Below, in pieces: positions 54,082 to 63,325 of a stretch of 64,000 nucleotides of DNA (position 1 is its first letter; each line of letters starts with the position of its first letter). The notes under the pieces were generated by a model. It searched no databases, was not told the DNA's origin, and saw only the letters and a list, made by a program, of their open reading frames with translations. Both the position numbers and the translations under genes were made by a program. The stretch comes from Myxococcales bacterium (GTDB lineage: Bacteria > Myxococcota_A > Polyangia > Polyangiales > Polyangiaceae). The stretch lies in the NCBI GenBank assembly GCA_016720545.1, contig JADKKK010000007.1, positions 215,323 to 279,322 of the forward strand. The letters are read 5' to 3'.

Positions 54082-55041
54082 ATGGATCTCGACGACGCTC
54101 CGCCACGCACGAGCCGCGCGCGCTGGGCCGTGCGCTTCGTGCTCCTCGCGCTCGGCCTCGGCTCGGTGGGCTTCTGGGCCTACGGCAAGTACCTCGCGCC
54201 GAAGTCGCCCCTGGGCGGGCCCTGCGCGTGGGCGGTCAACTGCGGGCCGGCGGCGCCGCGCTGCATGCGCGAGTCGGCGAGCGGCGAGGCCGGCGAGGGC
54301 GTATGCAGCCGTCCGTGCACCGTAGGCGAGGACTGCGCGCCGGGCATCCGGTGCGTGTCGGTCGAGCTCGACGAGCGCGACGAGCGCGGCGTGCCGCTGC
54401 AAGGCGGTTACTGCGTGCCGCAGGCGCTCATCGACAAGAAGCGGGGCCGGCCCGCGAAGGACGCCGCGAGCGCCGAGGCGAGCCAGGACGCGAGCCAGGG
54501 GTGGGTGCCTGTGCCCCGCGTCGCCGGGCAGCTCGAGGGCGAGGTCACCGCGACGCTCGAGTCGGGCGAGTCACGCGTCGTGTGGGTGAAGGGCTCGCTC
54601 GTGCGCCTCGCGCCGGCGTCCGGCCCGCGCGTGGTCGTCGACGCGGCCACGGGCCGGAGCCTCCACGTGGACGACGCGAAGGCCACGTTCACCGCGACCT
54701 CCATCGACGCGACCGGCGGCGACGTGCTCGTCGACAAGACCTCCGAGCACGACACGGTGGCCGGAGCGGCGTGCGACGTGTGGCGGCTGACCGACGGGAG
54801 CGCCCGCCTTGATGTGTGTATTCTGCAGCGAGGTGCCTTCGCGGATCCGAAGGGGTCGCTGCGGCCGCGGTGGCTGCGCGAGCTCGGCGCGCGCGGCGCG
54901 TTCCCGCTGCGCGCGGTGCGGACGGATCCCGCGGGCAAGGGGAAGGTCGTCCTTTTGGTGACCGCCATCAGCGAGCGTCCGCTCGACGCGGCGCTGTTCG
55001 CCGTCCCCAAGGTCTACCGGAACGTCGGCGCCAAGCGCTGA
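54082..55041 (+). CDS. Membrane-anchored cysteine-rich exported protein
   Basis: A 319-residue protein: an N-terminal signal anchor (WAVRFVLLALGLGSVGFWAYG), then a cysteine-rich segment (GPCAWAVNCGPAAPRC, GVCSRPCTVGEDCAPGIRC, GGYCVP) that probably forms disulphides in the periplasm. A Lys/Asp/Ala/Ser-rich linker with repeated (S/A)QDAS leads to a beta-rich C-terminal domain (VTATLESGESRVVWVKGSLVRLAP, DVLVDKTSEHDTVAGAACDVWRLTD). The latter resembles DUF4412-type periplasmic proteins. It follows the Cld-family gene by 19 bases. Function unknown. Confidence 0.78.
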   Translation: MDLDDAPPRTSRARWAVRFVLLALGLGSVGFWAYGKYLAPKSPLGGPCAWAVNCGPAAPRCMRESASGEAGEGVCSRPCTVGEDCAPGIRCVSVELDERDERGVPLQGGYCVPQALIDKKRGRPAKDAASAEASQDASQGWVPVPRVAGQLEGEVTATLESGESRVVWVKGSLVRLAPASGPRVVVDAATGRSLHVDDAKATFTATSIDATGGDVLVDKTSEHDTVAGAACDVWRLTDGSARLDVCILQRGAFADPKGSLRPRWLRELGARGAFPLRAVRTDPAGKGKVVLLVTAISERPLDAALFAVPKVYRNVGAKR

Positions 55042-55098
55042 GGGCGGCCCGCGACGAAGTTGCCCTGCCCCGTCGCGCCTTTCTACGATCCGTCCAGC

Positions 55099-56190
55099 AT
55101 GAGTACGACGAGGAGAGGGGCGCCCGAGCTGCCGGAGCGCCGAACGCGCCGCCCGCGCGCAGCGTGGCTCGCGCCCGCCCTCCTTGCCGTCGCTCTCGCG
55201 TGCGTCGGCGTGCGCCTCGCGCCTAGCCTCGCCGCCAAGGTGGCCGCTTCCGCGCCGCCGGCCGCGTCGGGGCCCGCGGCGCCTCGCGACTTCGCGCGCG
55301 TCGACCTCTCCGCCGCGCCGACGACCGCGCCGACGACCGCGCCGACGACCGCGCCGACGACCGCGCCCACGAATCCGGAGGCCAGCGTCTCGCGCGCGTG
55401 GCTCCTCGCGGAGGGACCCGAGCCGCAGGCACGGGACGGGCGCCGGTACGTCACGTTCACCTTCGACGACGGGCCGTTCGTCGAGACCACGCCCGCCATC
55501 CTGCGCGTGCTCGATCAGCGCAAGATCCGCGCGTCGTTCTTCGTGGTCGGGCAGTACCTCGAGGGCAGCGACGTGCGGGCCGAGCGCGCGCGCAAGGTGC
55601 TCCGCGACATGGCACGGGCCGGCCACGTGGTCGGCAACCACACGAAGAACCACAAGCTCCTCACGAGCCTCGCGCGGAGCGACGCGGCCGCGCAGATCGA
55701 CGACGACAGCGCGCTCATCGCCCAGGCCACCGGGGAACCGCCGAGGTACTTCCGGCCGCCGTTTGGCCAGCTTGACGCGACGGGGCGCGAGCTGCTCCGC
55801 GAGCGAGGGCTCGAGCTCGTGCTGTGGAGCGTGGAGGCCGAGGACATGCTCAACGACGACCCAGCGGCCATGGCGAAGCGCATCGAGGCCCAGCTCGAGC
55901 GCAACGGCGGCGGAGTGGTGCTGCTCCACGACATACGCCCGGCGACGCTCCCCACGCTGAAGCTCGTCTTGGCCTATCTCTACGACCGGAAATGGAGCCC
56001 GCGGCGCCCCGAGCGGTACGGCTACCAGATCGTCGACCTGCCTACGTACCTCGCGCGGACCCAGGCCGCGCCGCGTCCGTACGAGAACCGTGAAGAGCTC
56101 GAGAACGCGCGCCGTGAGGCGTCCCGGCTGCGCCGCCCGCAGAAGCGCGCGCGACCCGCGAGCCCCACAAAGGCCGACCTCGTGCTCTAG
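55099..56190 (+). CDS. NodB-type polysaccharide deacetylase, exported
   Basis: A 363-residue enzyme: a short signal/anchor (APALLAVALACVGVRLAP), a linker with four TTAP repeats (residues 75-90), and a NodB (CE4) domain. The zinc triad is visible: Asp124 in FTFDDGP, and His181/His185 in VGNHTKNHKLL; RPPFG and LLHDIRP complete the active site. It removes N- or O-acetyl groups from peptidoglycan, chitin-like or other polysaccharides. The C-terminus is Arg-rich. Start ATG 55099. Its stop opens the inverted-repeat element 56187-56356. Confidence 0.93.
   Translation: MSTTRRGAPELPERRTRRPRAAWLAPALLAVALACVGVRLAPSLAAKVAASAPPAASGPAAPRDFARVDLSAAPTTAPTTAPTTAPTTAPTNPEASVSRAWLLAEGPEPQARDGRRYVTFTFDDGPFVETTPAILRVLDQRKIRASFFVVGQYLEGSDVRAERARKVLRDMARAGHVVGNHTKNHKLLTSLARSDAAAQIDDDSALIAQATGEPPRYFRPPFGQLDATGRELLRERGLELVLWSVEAEDMLNDDPAAMAKRIEAQLERNGGGVVLLHDIRPATLPTLKLVLAYLYDRKWSPRRPERYGYQIVDLPTYLARTQAAPRPYENREELENARREASRLRRPQKRARPASPTKADLVL
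55321..55368 (+). repeat. In-frame 12-bp repeat coding for TTAP
   Basis: The unit ACGACCGCGCCG occurs three times exactly plus a fourth copy ending CCC, encoding four TTAP tetrapeptides in the linker between membrane anchor and deacetylase domain. The low-complexity, exactly repeating DNA could change length by slippage while keeping the frame. Confidence 0.8.
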
Positions 56191-56356
56191 CAGGCTGGTG
56201 TTTTTCGTAGAAAAACCCAATCCGAATCGAGCGGAGCTCGCCGCGGAGAGGGGGGGACCCCAAAAAACGACGTTTTTTTGGGGGGGAGAGGCGCGAGCCT
56301 CTCCCTGATGAGCAGGAGCGACGGAGCCTTGTGTTTGAAAAACACCAGGCTCCTAG
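56187..56356. repeat. Nested hairpin element with 20-bp terminal inverted repeats
   Basis: The ends 56187-56206 and 56337-56356 are inverted repeats matching 18 of 20 bases, both starting with CTAG. Inside lie three further stems: GTTTTTC/GAAAAAC (56200-56216), a long CCCCAAAAAAC/GTTTTTTTGGGG hairpin (56258-56284), and GAGAGGC/GCCTCTC (about 56286-56304). The left end includes the deacetylase TAG. It fits a strong bidirectional terminator between convergent genes, or a miniature transposable element. The dense hairpins and terminal symmetry are unlike the flanking DNA. Confidence 0.6.
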
Positions 56357-56358
56357 AC

Positions 56359-56745
56359 CTAGAAGCAGACCGTGCCGTTCGCCTGGCACTTCAGCGGGGG
56401 CTTGCAGCGCTCGTCGGTGCACTTGAGCGCGCAGTAAGCCTCGCTGGTCGGCGCCGCGGGCTCAAGGTAGCAGATCTCGACGTTGGCGCAGCCGGTGCCG
56501 GCGTCGGGATCGCAGCGCACGGTGCAGAAGAGGTGCTCGACGCCGCTGCTCGCCTCCTTGATGAGGAGCGAGCGGTTGCAGCGCTTGCTCGTGCACACCG
56601 CCGGATCGGTGCCTTCGGCGTGGTCGGGGGCGCAGCCGCCGAGCGAGCCGACGTCGTTGCAGGCGGCGACGAGCGCCGTGGTGACGACGAGCGCCGCGGC
56701 GGAGACGCGGACGAAGAACCGCACGGTGAGGCGCGTGAGTGCCAT
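56359..56745 (-). CDS. Small cysteine-rich lipoprotein
   Basis: A 128-residue protein: signal peptide with lipobox LVAAC and then about a dozen cysteines in a tight pattern (GGCAPDHAEG, AVCTSKRCNRS, LFCTVRCDPDAGTGC, AYCALKCTDERCKPPLKCQ), ending TVCF. Spacing suggests a small disulphide-knotted domain on the outside of the cell. Start ATG 56743-56745. It converges on the deacetylase, with the hairpin element between. No family recognised; a similar cysteine-rich arrangement is present at 54082-55041. Confidence 0.82.
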   Translation of the reverse strand: MALTRLTVRFFVRVSAAALVVTTALVAACNDVGSLGGCAPDHAEGTDPAVCTSKRCNRSLLIKEASSGVEHLFCTVRCDPDAGTGCANVEICYLEPAAPTSEAYCALKCTDERCKPPLKCQANGTVCF

Positions 56746-56878
56746 GCGCCCAAGGTAAACCGAGCGCGCCGCCGCGGCGAGACCGGGCGGGCGTGGCGCC
56801 TCACGCGACATGTCGGGAGCGCTCGCACTCCACAAGGCGTCGCGCTAGGACTGGCCTCCCCCGAAGACCTCGCGCCGT

Positions 56879-58150
56879 ATGTCGACCGACGACCAACTCT
56901 CCCGAGATCTCCAGTCGCTGCGAATCGATCGTGGCCCCCTGCATGGCGAGCCGCGCATTGACCGCGGGGAGCCCACGAGCGCGCCAAGGGGGGCCGCCGG
57001 GCGCCGCGTCGTCCAGGTCGTCGGCGCGCTGCTCGTGGTGGGCCTGGTCCTCGTCGGGGCGCGCGCGGCGCGCACCGCCGCGAGCGCGCAGCTCTTCAAG
57101 ACCGAGGTCGCCTTCGCCCAAGTGGGCTCGCTGTCGCCGGTGCAGGGCGCGGTCGAGGTCACCTCGAGCGGCTACGTCGTGCCGCAGGTCGTGGCCAAAG
57201 TTGGCTCCAAACTGACCGGACGAATCTCGAAGGTCGGCGTGCGCGAGGGCGCCGCGGTGAAGGCGGGCGACGTGCTCTTCGAGCTCGACCCAAGCGAGCA
57301 GCGCGCCGCCGTGAACGCCTCGCAGGCGCGGGTCCTCTCGGCTGCGGCCAAGGTCGAAGCCGCCCGCGCGCAGCTCCAGGAGGTCGAGCTCCAGCTCGCG
57401 CGCCAGGAGGCGCTCGCCAAGACGGGCGCGGTGCCTGCGGCGAACGTGGCCGACCTGGCGGCCCGCGTGGCCACCGCGCGGGAGCAGGTGAAGGCGCAGC
57501 AGGCGGAGGTGGTCGCCGCGCGCGCCGACCTCGCCGCTCTCGCCGTCGGTCTCGCGAGCGCCACCGTGAAGGCCCCCATCGACGGAGTGGCTGTCACGAA
57601 GCCCGCCGAGCTGGGCGACGTCGTCGGGCCGGCCAGCACCCTCGTGGAGCTCGTCGACTTCTCGTCGCTCCTCATCGAGACCGACGTGCCCGAGGGGCGC
57701 CTCGGCAAGGTGCGCCCGGGTGGTGCGTGCGAGGTCGCCCTCGAGGCCATCGCGCGCGAGCGCTTCGCGGGGAAGGTGGTGTCGATTTCCCCGCGCCTGA
57801 ACCGCTCGAAGGCCACAGCGCAGGTGAAGGTGCGGCTCGACGCCCCGCCGAGCGACCTGCGCCCCGAGATGGCCGCGCGCGTGAGCTTTCTCAGCCGCCC
57901 TCTCGCCGAGGCGGAGCGCACGGCCCTGCCCAAGACCGTCGTCCCGGCCGCGGCGGTGGTCGAGCGTGGCGGCGCCAAAGTGGTCTTCGTGCTCGACGGC
58001 GATCGCGTCCGCGCCGCGCCTGTCTCGCTTGGTGAGGCGCTCGGGGAAGACGTCGAATTGAAGAGCGGCCCAGCGCCCGGCACCAAGGTGGTCCGCAGCC
58101 CCCCCCAAGAGCTCCGTGATGGGCAATCGGTCAAGGAGAAGAGCCAATGA
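56879..58150 (+). CDS. macA: MacA-like periplasmic adaptor
   Basis: A 423-residue membrane-fusion protein: an N-terminal helix (VVQVVGALLVVGLVLVGARAA), a lipoyl/barrel half (GRISKVGVREGAAVKAGDVLFELDPSEQRAAV), a long helical hairpin (ARVLSAAAKVEAARAQLQEVELQLARQEALAKTG), a second lipoyl half (ATVKAPIDGVAVTKPAELGDVV) and barrel domains. It would join an ABC exporter to an outer-membrane channel. Its stop overlaps the ATPase gene (ATGA). No TolC gene is adjacent, so an external channel must serve. Confidence 0.93.
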   Translation: MSTDDQLSRDLQSLRIDRGPLHGEPRIDRGEPTSAPRGAAGRRVVQVVGALLVVGLVLVGARAARTAASAQLFKTEVAFAQVGSLSPVQGAVEVTSSGYVVPQVVAKVGSKLTGRISKVGVREGAAVKAGDVLFELDPSEQRAAVNASQARVLSAAAKVEAARAQLQEVELQLARQEALAKTGAVPAANVADLAARVATAREQVKAQQAEVVAARADLAALAVGLASATVKAPIDGVAVTKPAELGDVVGPASTLVELVDFSSLLIETDVPEGRLGKVRPGGACEVALEAIARERFAGKVVSISPRLNRSKATAQVKVRLDAPPSDLRPEMAARVSFLSRPLAEAERTALPKTVVPAAAVVERGGAKVVFVLDGDRVRAAPVSLGEALGEDVELKSGPAPGTKVVRSPPQELRDGQSVKEKSQ

Positions 58151-58899
58151 GCAACGCCAAAGAGTCGTACCGCGAGCCCGCCGAGAAGGCCCCCATCCTG
58201 ATCCGCGTGAAGGGCGTGACGCGCACGTACACCCGGGGCGGTGAGTCGCTCCACGTGCTCTCTGGCCTGGACCTTGAAATCCCCGAGGGCTCGTTTCAAG
58301 CGCTCATGGGGCCCTCGGGCTCGGGGAAATCCACGCTGCTCCACCTGCTCGCCGGTCTCGACCGGCCCACGTCGGGCACGATCGAGGTCGCCGGCAAGCG
58401 AATCGACACAATGAGCGAAGGCGAGCTCGCGAAGTTTCGCGCAGAGAACGTGGGGTTTGTGTTTCAGTCATTCAACCTCATCCCCGTCCTCACCGCGCTC
58501 GAGAACGTGGAGCTGCCGCTGCTCCTCACGAAGCTCGGCGGCGCCGAGCGGAGGCGCCGCGCGCAGACCGCGCTCCGGGTGGTGGGCCTGGAAGACCGCA
58601 TGAACCACCTCCCGCGGCAGCTCTCGGGCGGTCAAGAGCAGCGGGTCGCCATCGCGCGGGCCATTGTCCACGACCCACGCCTCATCGTCGCCGACGAGCC
58701 CACAGGAGACCTCGACCGGGCGAGCGCCGACGACGTGCTTCGACTCCTCACGAAGCTCTCAACGGAGCTGAAGAAGACCATCCTGATGGTGACGCACGAT
58801 CCGGCGGCGGCGGAGCGCGCCTCCGTGCGGCTTCATCTCGACAAGGGGCGGCTCGGCGTGGCCGAGCGCGCGAGCGGCGAGGGCGAGGAGGCCACGTGA
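58147..58899 (+). CDS. MacB/LolD-type ABC transporter ATPase
   Basis: A 250-residue ATP-binding subunit. Walker A MGPSGSGKSTLLHLLAG, Q-loop FVFQSFNLIPVLTALENVELPLL, signature LSGGQEQRVAIARAIVHDPRLIVADEPTGDLDRAS and the switch histidine TIL-MVTHDPAAAE are all present. It belongs to the MacB/LolD/FtsE family that powers FtsX-type permeases. It overlaps its neighbours on both sides by four bases (ATGA, GTGA), so the operon is tightly coupled. Confidence 0.96.
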   Translation: MSNAKESYREPAEKAPILIRVKGVTRTYTRGGESLHVLSGLDLEIPEGSFQALMGPSGSGKSTLLHLLAGLDRPTSGTIEVAGKRIDTMSEGELAKFRAENVGFVFQSFNLIPVLTALENVELPLLLTKLGGAERRRRAQTALRVVGLEDRMNHLPRQLSGGQEQRVAIARAIVHDPRLIVADEPTGDLDRASADDVLRLLTKLSTELKKTILMVTHDPAAAERASVRLHLDKGRLGVAERASGEGEEAT

Positions 58900-60074
58900 A
58901 CCTCGCCACGCTGGCCGCGAAGAACCTGTGGCGAAACCGCGTGCGCACGGCCCTCACGGTGGCATGCGCGAGCATCGCCGTTCTCGCCTTCATCACCCTT
59001 CGAACCCTCGTGGCAGCGTGGACGGCGCAGGCCGATTTCGCGGCGAAAGACCGCGTGGTCACGAGGCACAAAGTCACCTTCGTGATGCCCCTGCCAAAGA
59101 AGTACGTGGAAGACGTGCGGGCCACCAAGGGCGTGAGGCTCAGCACGTTCGCGAGCTGGTTTGGGGGCAAAGACCCGAAGCACGACCAGGAATTTTTCGG
59201 CGCGTTTGGCGTGGACCGTGACACCTACTTTCAGGTGTACGACGAGATGTTGGTGCCCCCCGACCAGCTCGCGCGGTGGAAGGAAGACCGCCGAGGCGCG
59301 ATCGTGGGCGACGCGCTCGCCAACAAGCTCGGGTGGAAGGTAGGCGACAAGGTGACCCTCGAGTCCGGGCTCTACCCCAGCCAGCCCGACAACCCCTGGA
59401 CCTTCACGATCAGCGGCATCTACACGGCGACGCGCAAGTCTGTCGATCGTTCCAGCTTCATCTTCCAGTGGGACACGCTGAACGACGGAGTCGCGTCCAC
59501 GGCGCGAGACCAGGTGGGGTGGATCGTGAGCCGCGTGGACGACCCCGCCCAGGCCGCCAACATCGGACTGGCGCTCGACGCCAAGTTCGATGTGCAAGAC
59601 ATTCAGACCTTGAGCCAGGACGAGGCCGCGTTCAACGCCTCCTTCCTGGCCGGCATCTCCGCGCTGCTCGTGGCGGTCGACTACATCTCGATCATCATCC
59701 TGGTTATCATGATGCTCGTCCTCGGTAACACAGTGGCGATGGGCGTGCGCGAGCGAACGTTCGAGTACGGGACGCTGCGGGCCATGGGCTTTTCACCGGG
59801 CCACGTGGCGTTCTTCATCCTCGCGGAGGCCGCGTTTGTGGGTGGGCTGGGCGGCGCCGTTGGGGTGCTCCTCTCGTATCCGCTGGTGAACCGCGGACTC
59901 GGGCGCTTTCTGGAGGAGAACATGGGGAGCTTCTTCCCGTTCTTCAGCGTGCCGCCCCACATCTGGGCCGTCGCCATGTTCCTTTCGGTCGCGCTGGCCG
60001 TCGTCGCTGCCATCATCCCGGCGGTGGGCGCCTCCAAGCTCCGCGTGACCGAAGCGCTCCGCCGCATCGCCTAG
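58896..60074 (+). CDS. FtsX-type permease, first of two
   Basis: A 392-residue permease. Helix 1 (NRVRTALTVACASIAVLAFITLRTL) is followed by a large extracytoplasmic domain (about 45-265), then three C-terminal helices (VDYISIIILVIMMLVLGNTVAMGVRERT, VAFFILAEAAFVGGLGGAVGVLLSYPLV, WAVAMFLSVALAVVAAIIPAVGASK). The RERTFEYGTLRAMGFSPGHV motif next to helix 2 is typical of MacB/LolC permeases. Start GTG 58896 overlaps the ATPase stop. It probably pairs with the next permease as a heterodimer. Confidence 0.93.
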   Translation: MNLATLAAKNLWRNRVRTALTVACASIAVLAFITLRTLVAAWTAQADFAAKDRVVTRHKVTFVMPLPKKYVEDVRATKGVRLSTFASWFGGKDPKHDQEFFGAFGVDRDTYFQVYDEMLVPPDQLARWKEDRRGAIVGDALANKLGWKVGDKVTLESGLYPSQPDNPWTFTISGIYTATRKSVDRSSFIFQWDTLNDGVASTARDQVGWIVSRVDDPAQAANIGLALDAKFDVQDIQTLSQDEAAFNASFLAGISALLVAVDYISIIILVIMMLVLGNTVAMGVRERTFEYGTLRAMGFSPGHVAFFILAEAAFVGGLGGAVGVLLSYPLVNRGLGRFLEENMGSFFPFFSVPPHIWAVAMFLSVALAVVAAIIPAVGASKLRVTEALRRIA

Positions 60075-60124
60075 CTAGAGGCAACTCTCCCACTCCCGTT
60101 TCGCTCGCTAGAAAGAGGCGTTCC

Positions 60125-61291
60125 ATGGTCCCGATTCGCTACAACCTGCGCAGCCTCGCTGTCCGAAAGGTCACGACGGTGGCCACGGCGCTCGGCATCG
60201 GCCTCGTCGTTGGGGTGCTCGCGATCTCCATGATGCTCTCGAACGGGATCAAGAAGACGCTCGGCGCCTCGGGCCACGACGACGTCGCGATCGTCCTCCG
60301 CAAGGGCAGCGACAACGAGCTCGGGAGCACCATCGAGGACGCGAACGTGGGGCTCTTGACCACGCCGACGCAGGTGAAGGGAGCCGGGGCGGGGGCGCCG
60401 GCCTTCGTCGCGGAGGTGGTGGTCGTCACGGCGGTCGAGAAGCTTGGCGCGAAGGGGGTCACGAACCTGCTCGTTCGGGGCGTGAACGACGACGTGTTGG
60501 CCTTCCGGCCCACGGTCACCCTCGTGGAGGGCCGGGCGCCCAAGCCGGGCGTCGACGAGGCGATCGTCGGGCAGCGCGTGCGGGGGCGCTTCCGTGGCAT
60601 GGAGCTCGGCCAGCGCTTCGACATCAAGAAGAACCGCCCAGTCACCGTCGTGGGGGTGTTCAGCGACCAGGGCTCGTCGCACGAGTCGGAGGTGTGGGTG
60701 CCGCTCGACACGCTGCGGAGCTCCTTCGGTCGCGAGGGCATCCGCTCGTCGGTGCGGGTTCGCCTCTCGAGCCCGGGCGCCTTCGCCGACTACCAGCGCG
60801 CCGTGGAGCAAGACCGGCGGCTCGGCCTGCAGGCCATGCGCGAGACCACGTATTATGAGAAGCAGTCCGAGGGGACAGGGCTCTTCATCACCGTGATTGG
60901 CACTCTTGTCTCGGTGTTCTTCTCCCTCGCCGCGATCCTCGGGGCGGCGATCACCATGTACGCCGCGGTGGCCAGCCGGAGCCGCGAAGTAGGCATTTTG
61001 CGGGCGCTCGGGTTCTCACGCTTCTCCATCCTCGTGGCGTTCGTCATCGAGTCGATGATGCTGTCGGGCCTCGGCGGGCTCGTTGGTCTGGGCGCGGCGC
61101 TGGCGCTCGGGGGCCAGAAGGTGTCGATGATGAACTTCGCCTCCGGGTCGGAGGTGGTCTTCACCTTCGAGCCCACCCCGGGGATCGTGCTCACCGGGGT
61201 CGTCTTCTCGCTCGTCATGGGCCTCCTCGGGGGCTTCCTGCCGGCGCTTCGGGCGGCGCGGGTTCCGCCGGTCGTCGCCATGCGGGGGTGA
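60125..61291 (+). CDS. FtsX-type permease, second of two
   Basis: A 388-residue permease related to the first: helix 1 (VTTVATALGIGLVVGVLAISMML), periplasmic domain (about 40-245), then three C-terminal helices (GLFITVIGTLVSVFFSLAAILGAAITMYAAVASRSREVG, ILVAFVIESMMLSGLGGLVGLGAALAL, ILTGVVFSLVMGLLGGFLPALRAARV-type). SRSREVGILRALGFS is the family's coupling motif. It is 50 bases after the first permease and ends the operon; the group II intron starts about 65 bases downstream. Two different permeases suggest an asymmetric exporter. Confidence 0.93.
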   Translation: MVPIRYNLRSLAVRKVTTVATALGIGLVVGVLAISMMLSNGIKKTLGASGHDDVAIVLRKGSDNELGSTIEDANVGLLTTPTQVKGAGAGAPAFVAEVVVVTAVEKLGAKGVTNLLVRGVNDDVLAFRPTVTLVEGRAPKPGVDEAIVGQRVRGRFRGMELGQRFDIKKNRPVTVVGVFSDQGSSHESEVWVPLDTLRSSFGREGIRSSVRVRLSSPGAFADYQRAVEQDRRLGLQAMRETTYYEKQSEGTGLFITVIGTLVSVFFSLAAILGAAITMYAAVASRSREVGILRALGFSRFSILVAFVIESMMLSGLGGLVGLGAALALGGQKVSMMNFASGSEVVFTFEPTPGIVLTGVVFSLVMGLLGGFLPALRAARVPPVVAMRG

Positions 61292-61973
61292 CCGTGTGGC
61301 GCAAGAAGCAGCCGCGTGTCGCGCGTGAGCGCCGAACGGCGTATCCTCATCACATGGTGCGCCGTGAAGAAGATCGGACCGAGCCGCGAAGCGGCGAGGT
61401 GCTTTCTTCGCGCCGCACTTCTCCAGCGGGTGCAAGTCCCGTCCCGGTAGGCGTCGGAGCGCCGGGTAGCAGGCCCCAGCCGAGCGGGAGAGATCCCGAC
61501 GGCCGAGCGGGGCGTCGAGAGGGTCCACGGACCGAGCAAGCACGCGGGCTGCAACATGAAGTGAAGCCTGCAGCCTCGTCAGAGAAACAATCCGGGAGCC
61601 GAGCCGATCATGTCGCGGCGAAGGCAACATCGACGGCGTTTGTTCCGAAGCGCGTCGTCGGTCCCGGCGGGGTAAGGGGCGCAGCACGTGTGCAAGGAGA
61701 GGTGCGGAACTCGGGAGACCCGTCTGCGCGGCCCTCGTCAGGGCAAGGCGCGTCGTATAAGCCAGTGGCGAAATCGACGTCTGCGCAGCGGGAGTCCGAG
61801 GGGATCACTGTACCGAAGACCGGGGCGCGAGCCGCGGGAACGAACGCCGCGCAGAACAACGCGGCGGGAGGGAAAGGTCCCTGGGGTGGTCGTGTCGGCA
61901 GAGCAGGTAAGCGCGAGGGCATGGCCGGCGAGACCGGTTCCAACCACCCCGAGGGCGCGAGCCCGCGGACAAA

Positions 61974-63267
61974 GTGCGACAACTGCAACGCCGACTGTGT
62001 GTCGCAGCCAAGCGGCAACCGGAGCGCCGCTTCCATGCGCTGTACGACCGCATCGCGAGGAGTGACGTCCTCGCGGAAGCATGGAAGCGGGTGAGACAGA
62101 ACAAGGGGGCCGCGGGCGTCGATGCCTTGACGATCGCGTCTCTCGAAGAGCAGGGCGTGGAGAGCTTCCTGGAAGAGCTCCGCGTCGTGCTCCTCGCAGG
62201 CAGGTACCGGCCGGCAGCGGTGTTGCGTCGGTACATTCCGAAGGCCGATGGGAAGAAGAGGCCGCTTGGGATCCCGACGGTACGGGACCGGGTAGTGCAG
62301 ATGGCGGCGAAGCTGGTGCTGGAGCCCATCTTCGAGGCGGACTTTCGTCCGAGCTCGTACGGCTTTCGACCGAGGCGGAGCGCGACGGACGCCCTGGAGA
62401 CGCTGAGGAAGCTCGGCGCGAAGGGGCACAACCACGTGCTCGACGCCGACATTCGCGACTACTTCGGGAGCATCGACCACGACAAGCTGATGAAGCTCGT
62501 GGAGAGGCGCATCTCGGACCGAAGGGTGCTCAAGCTGCTGCGGCAGTGGCTCACGGCGGGCGTGATGGAAGACGGCGTGGTGACGACCCCCTCGCGCGGC
62601 ACGCCGCAAGGTGGGGTGATCTCTCCGCTTCTGTCGAACATCTACCTGTCCGTGCTCGACACCGTGTGGGAGAAGCGGTGCGCGCATCTCGGCGTGCTGG
62701 TTCGCTACGCGGACGACTTCGTCGTGCTGTGCAAGACGAAGCGAGACGTCGACGAGGCCGAGCGACGCGTGAAGCATGTGCTGACGCGGCTCGGGCTCGA
62801 GCTACACCCGGAGAAGACGAGGAAGGTGGACCTCTCCTGGGGCAAGGAGGGTTTCGATTTCCTCGGCTGTCACCTGCAGAAGCGCATGAGCGGTCCCATC
62901 TGGGAGCGAGAAGGCCGAAGGGTCTACTTCCTCCAGAGATGGCCGAGCGCGCGTGCGATGAAGCGGGTCCGACAGCGCGTGAAGGAGCTGACCCCGAGGT
63001 CACGCTGCCACGAGGATCTGCGCGAGGTCATCGCGCTGCTCAACCCCGTGCTGCGTGGATGGGGCGGCTACTTCAAGACCGGGAACGCCGCCGTGAAGTT
63101 CAACCAGCTCGACTCGTACGTCTATCGGCGTCTCAGGACCTTGCGCGTCAAGCGCGGGCTCTCGGATGAAGGCGGGCGCGTTCGAGAAGTGGACCCGCGA
63201 CTACTTCACCAAGGGCTTCGGTCTCCACCGACTGCGAGGCACCGTCCAGTATCCGGAGGCCGCGTAA
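61974..63267 (+). pseudogene. ltrA: Group II intron reverse transcriptase/maturase, frameshifted near the end
   Basis: About 430 residues when one extra base near 63160-63170 is removed. The reverse transcriptase fingers/palm carry RRYIPKADGKKRPLGIPTVRD, SYGFRPRRSATDALE, GTPQGGVISPLLSNIYL and the catalytic LVRYADDFVVL. The maturase (X) domain includes LNPVLRGWGGYFKTGN. The correct C-terminus, AFEKWTRDYFTKGFG through LRGTVQYPEAA, is read in another frame; uncorrected, the ORF runs to 63371 with an unrelated tail. The catalytic centre is intact, so partial splicing activity is possible. Start GTG 61974. No HNH endonuclease domain is evident. Confidence 0.8.
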
Positions 63268-63292
63268 TGCGGCGACACGAGAGACCACCGGT

Positions 63293-63325
63293 AAGCCGTG
63301 TGCGGGAAATCCGCACGCACGGTTT
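63293..63325 (+). ncRNA. Group II intron domain V
   Basis: A 33-base hairpin beginning AAGCCGTG, with loop GAAA and closing with CACGGTTT. It contains the catalytic AGC triad (63294-63296) and the CG bulge in the distal stem, hallmarks of domain V, which binds the active-site metals. Starts 25 bases after the maturase stop. Confidence 0.88.
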
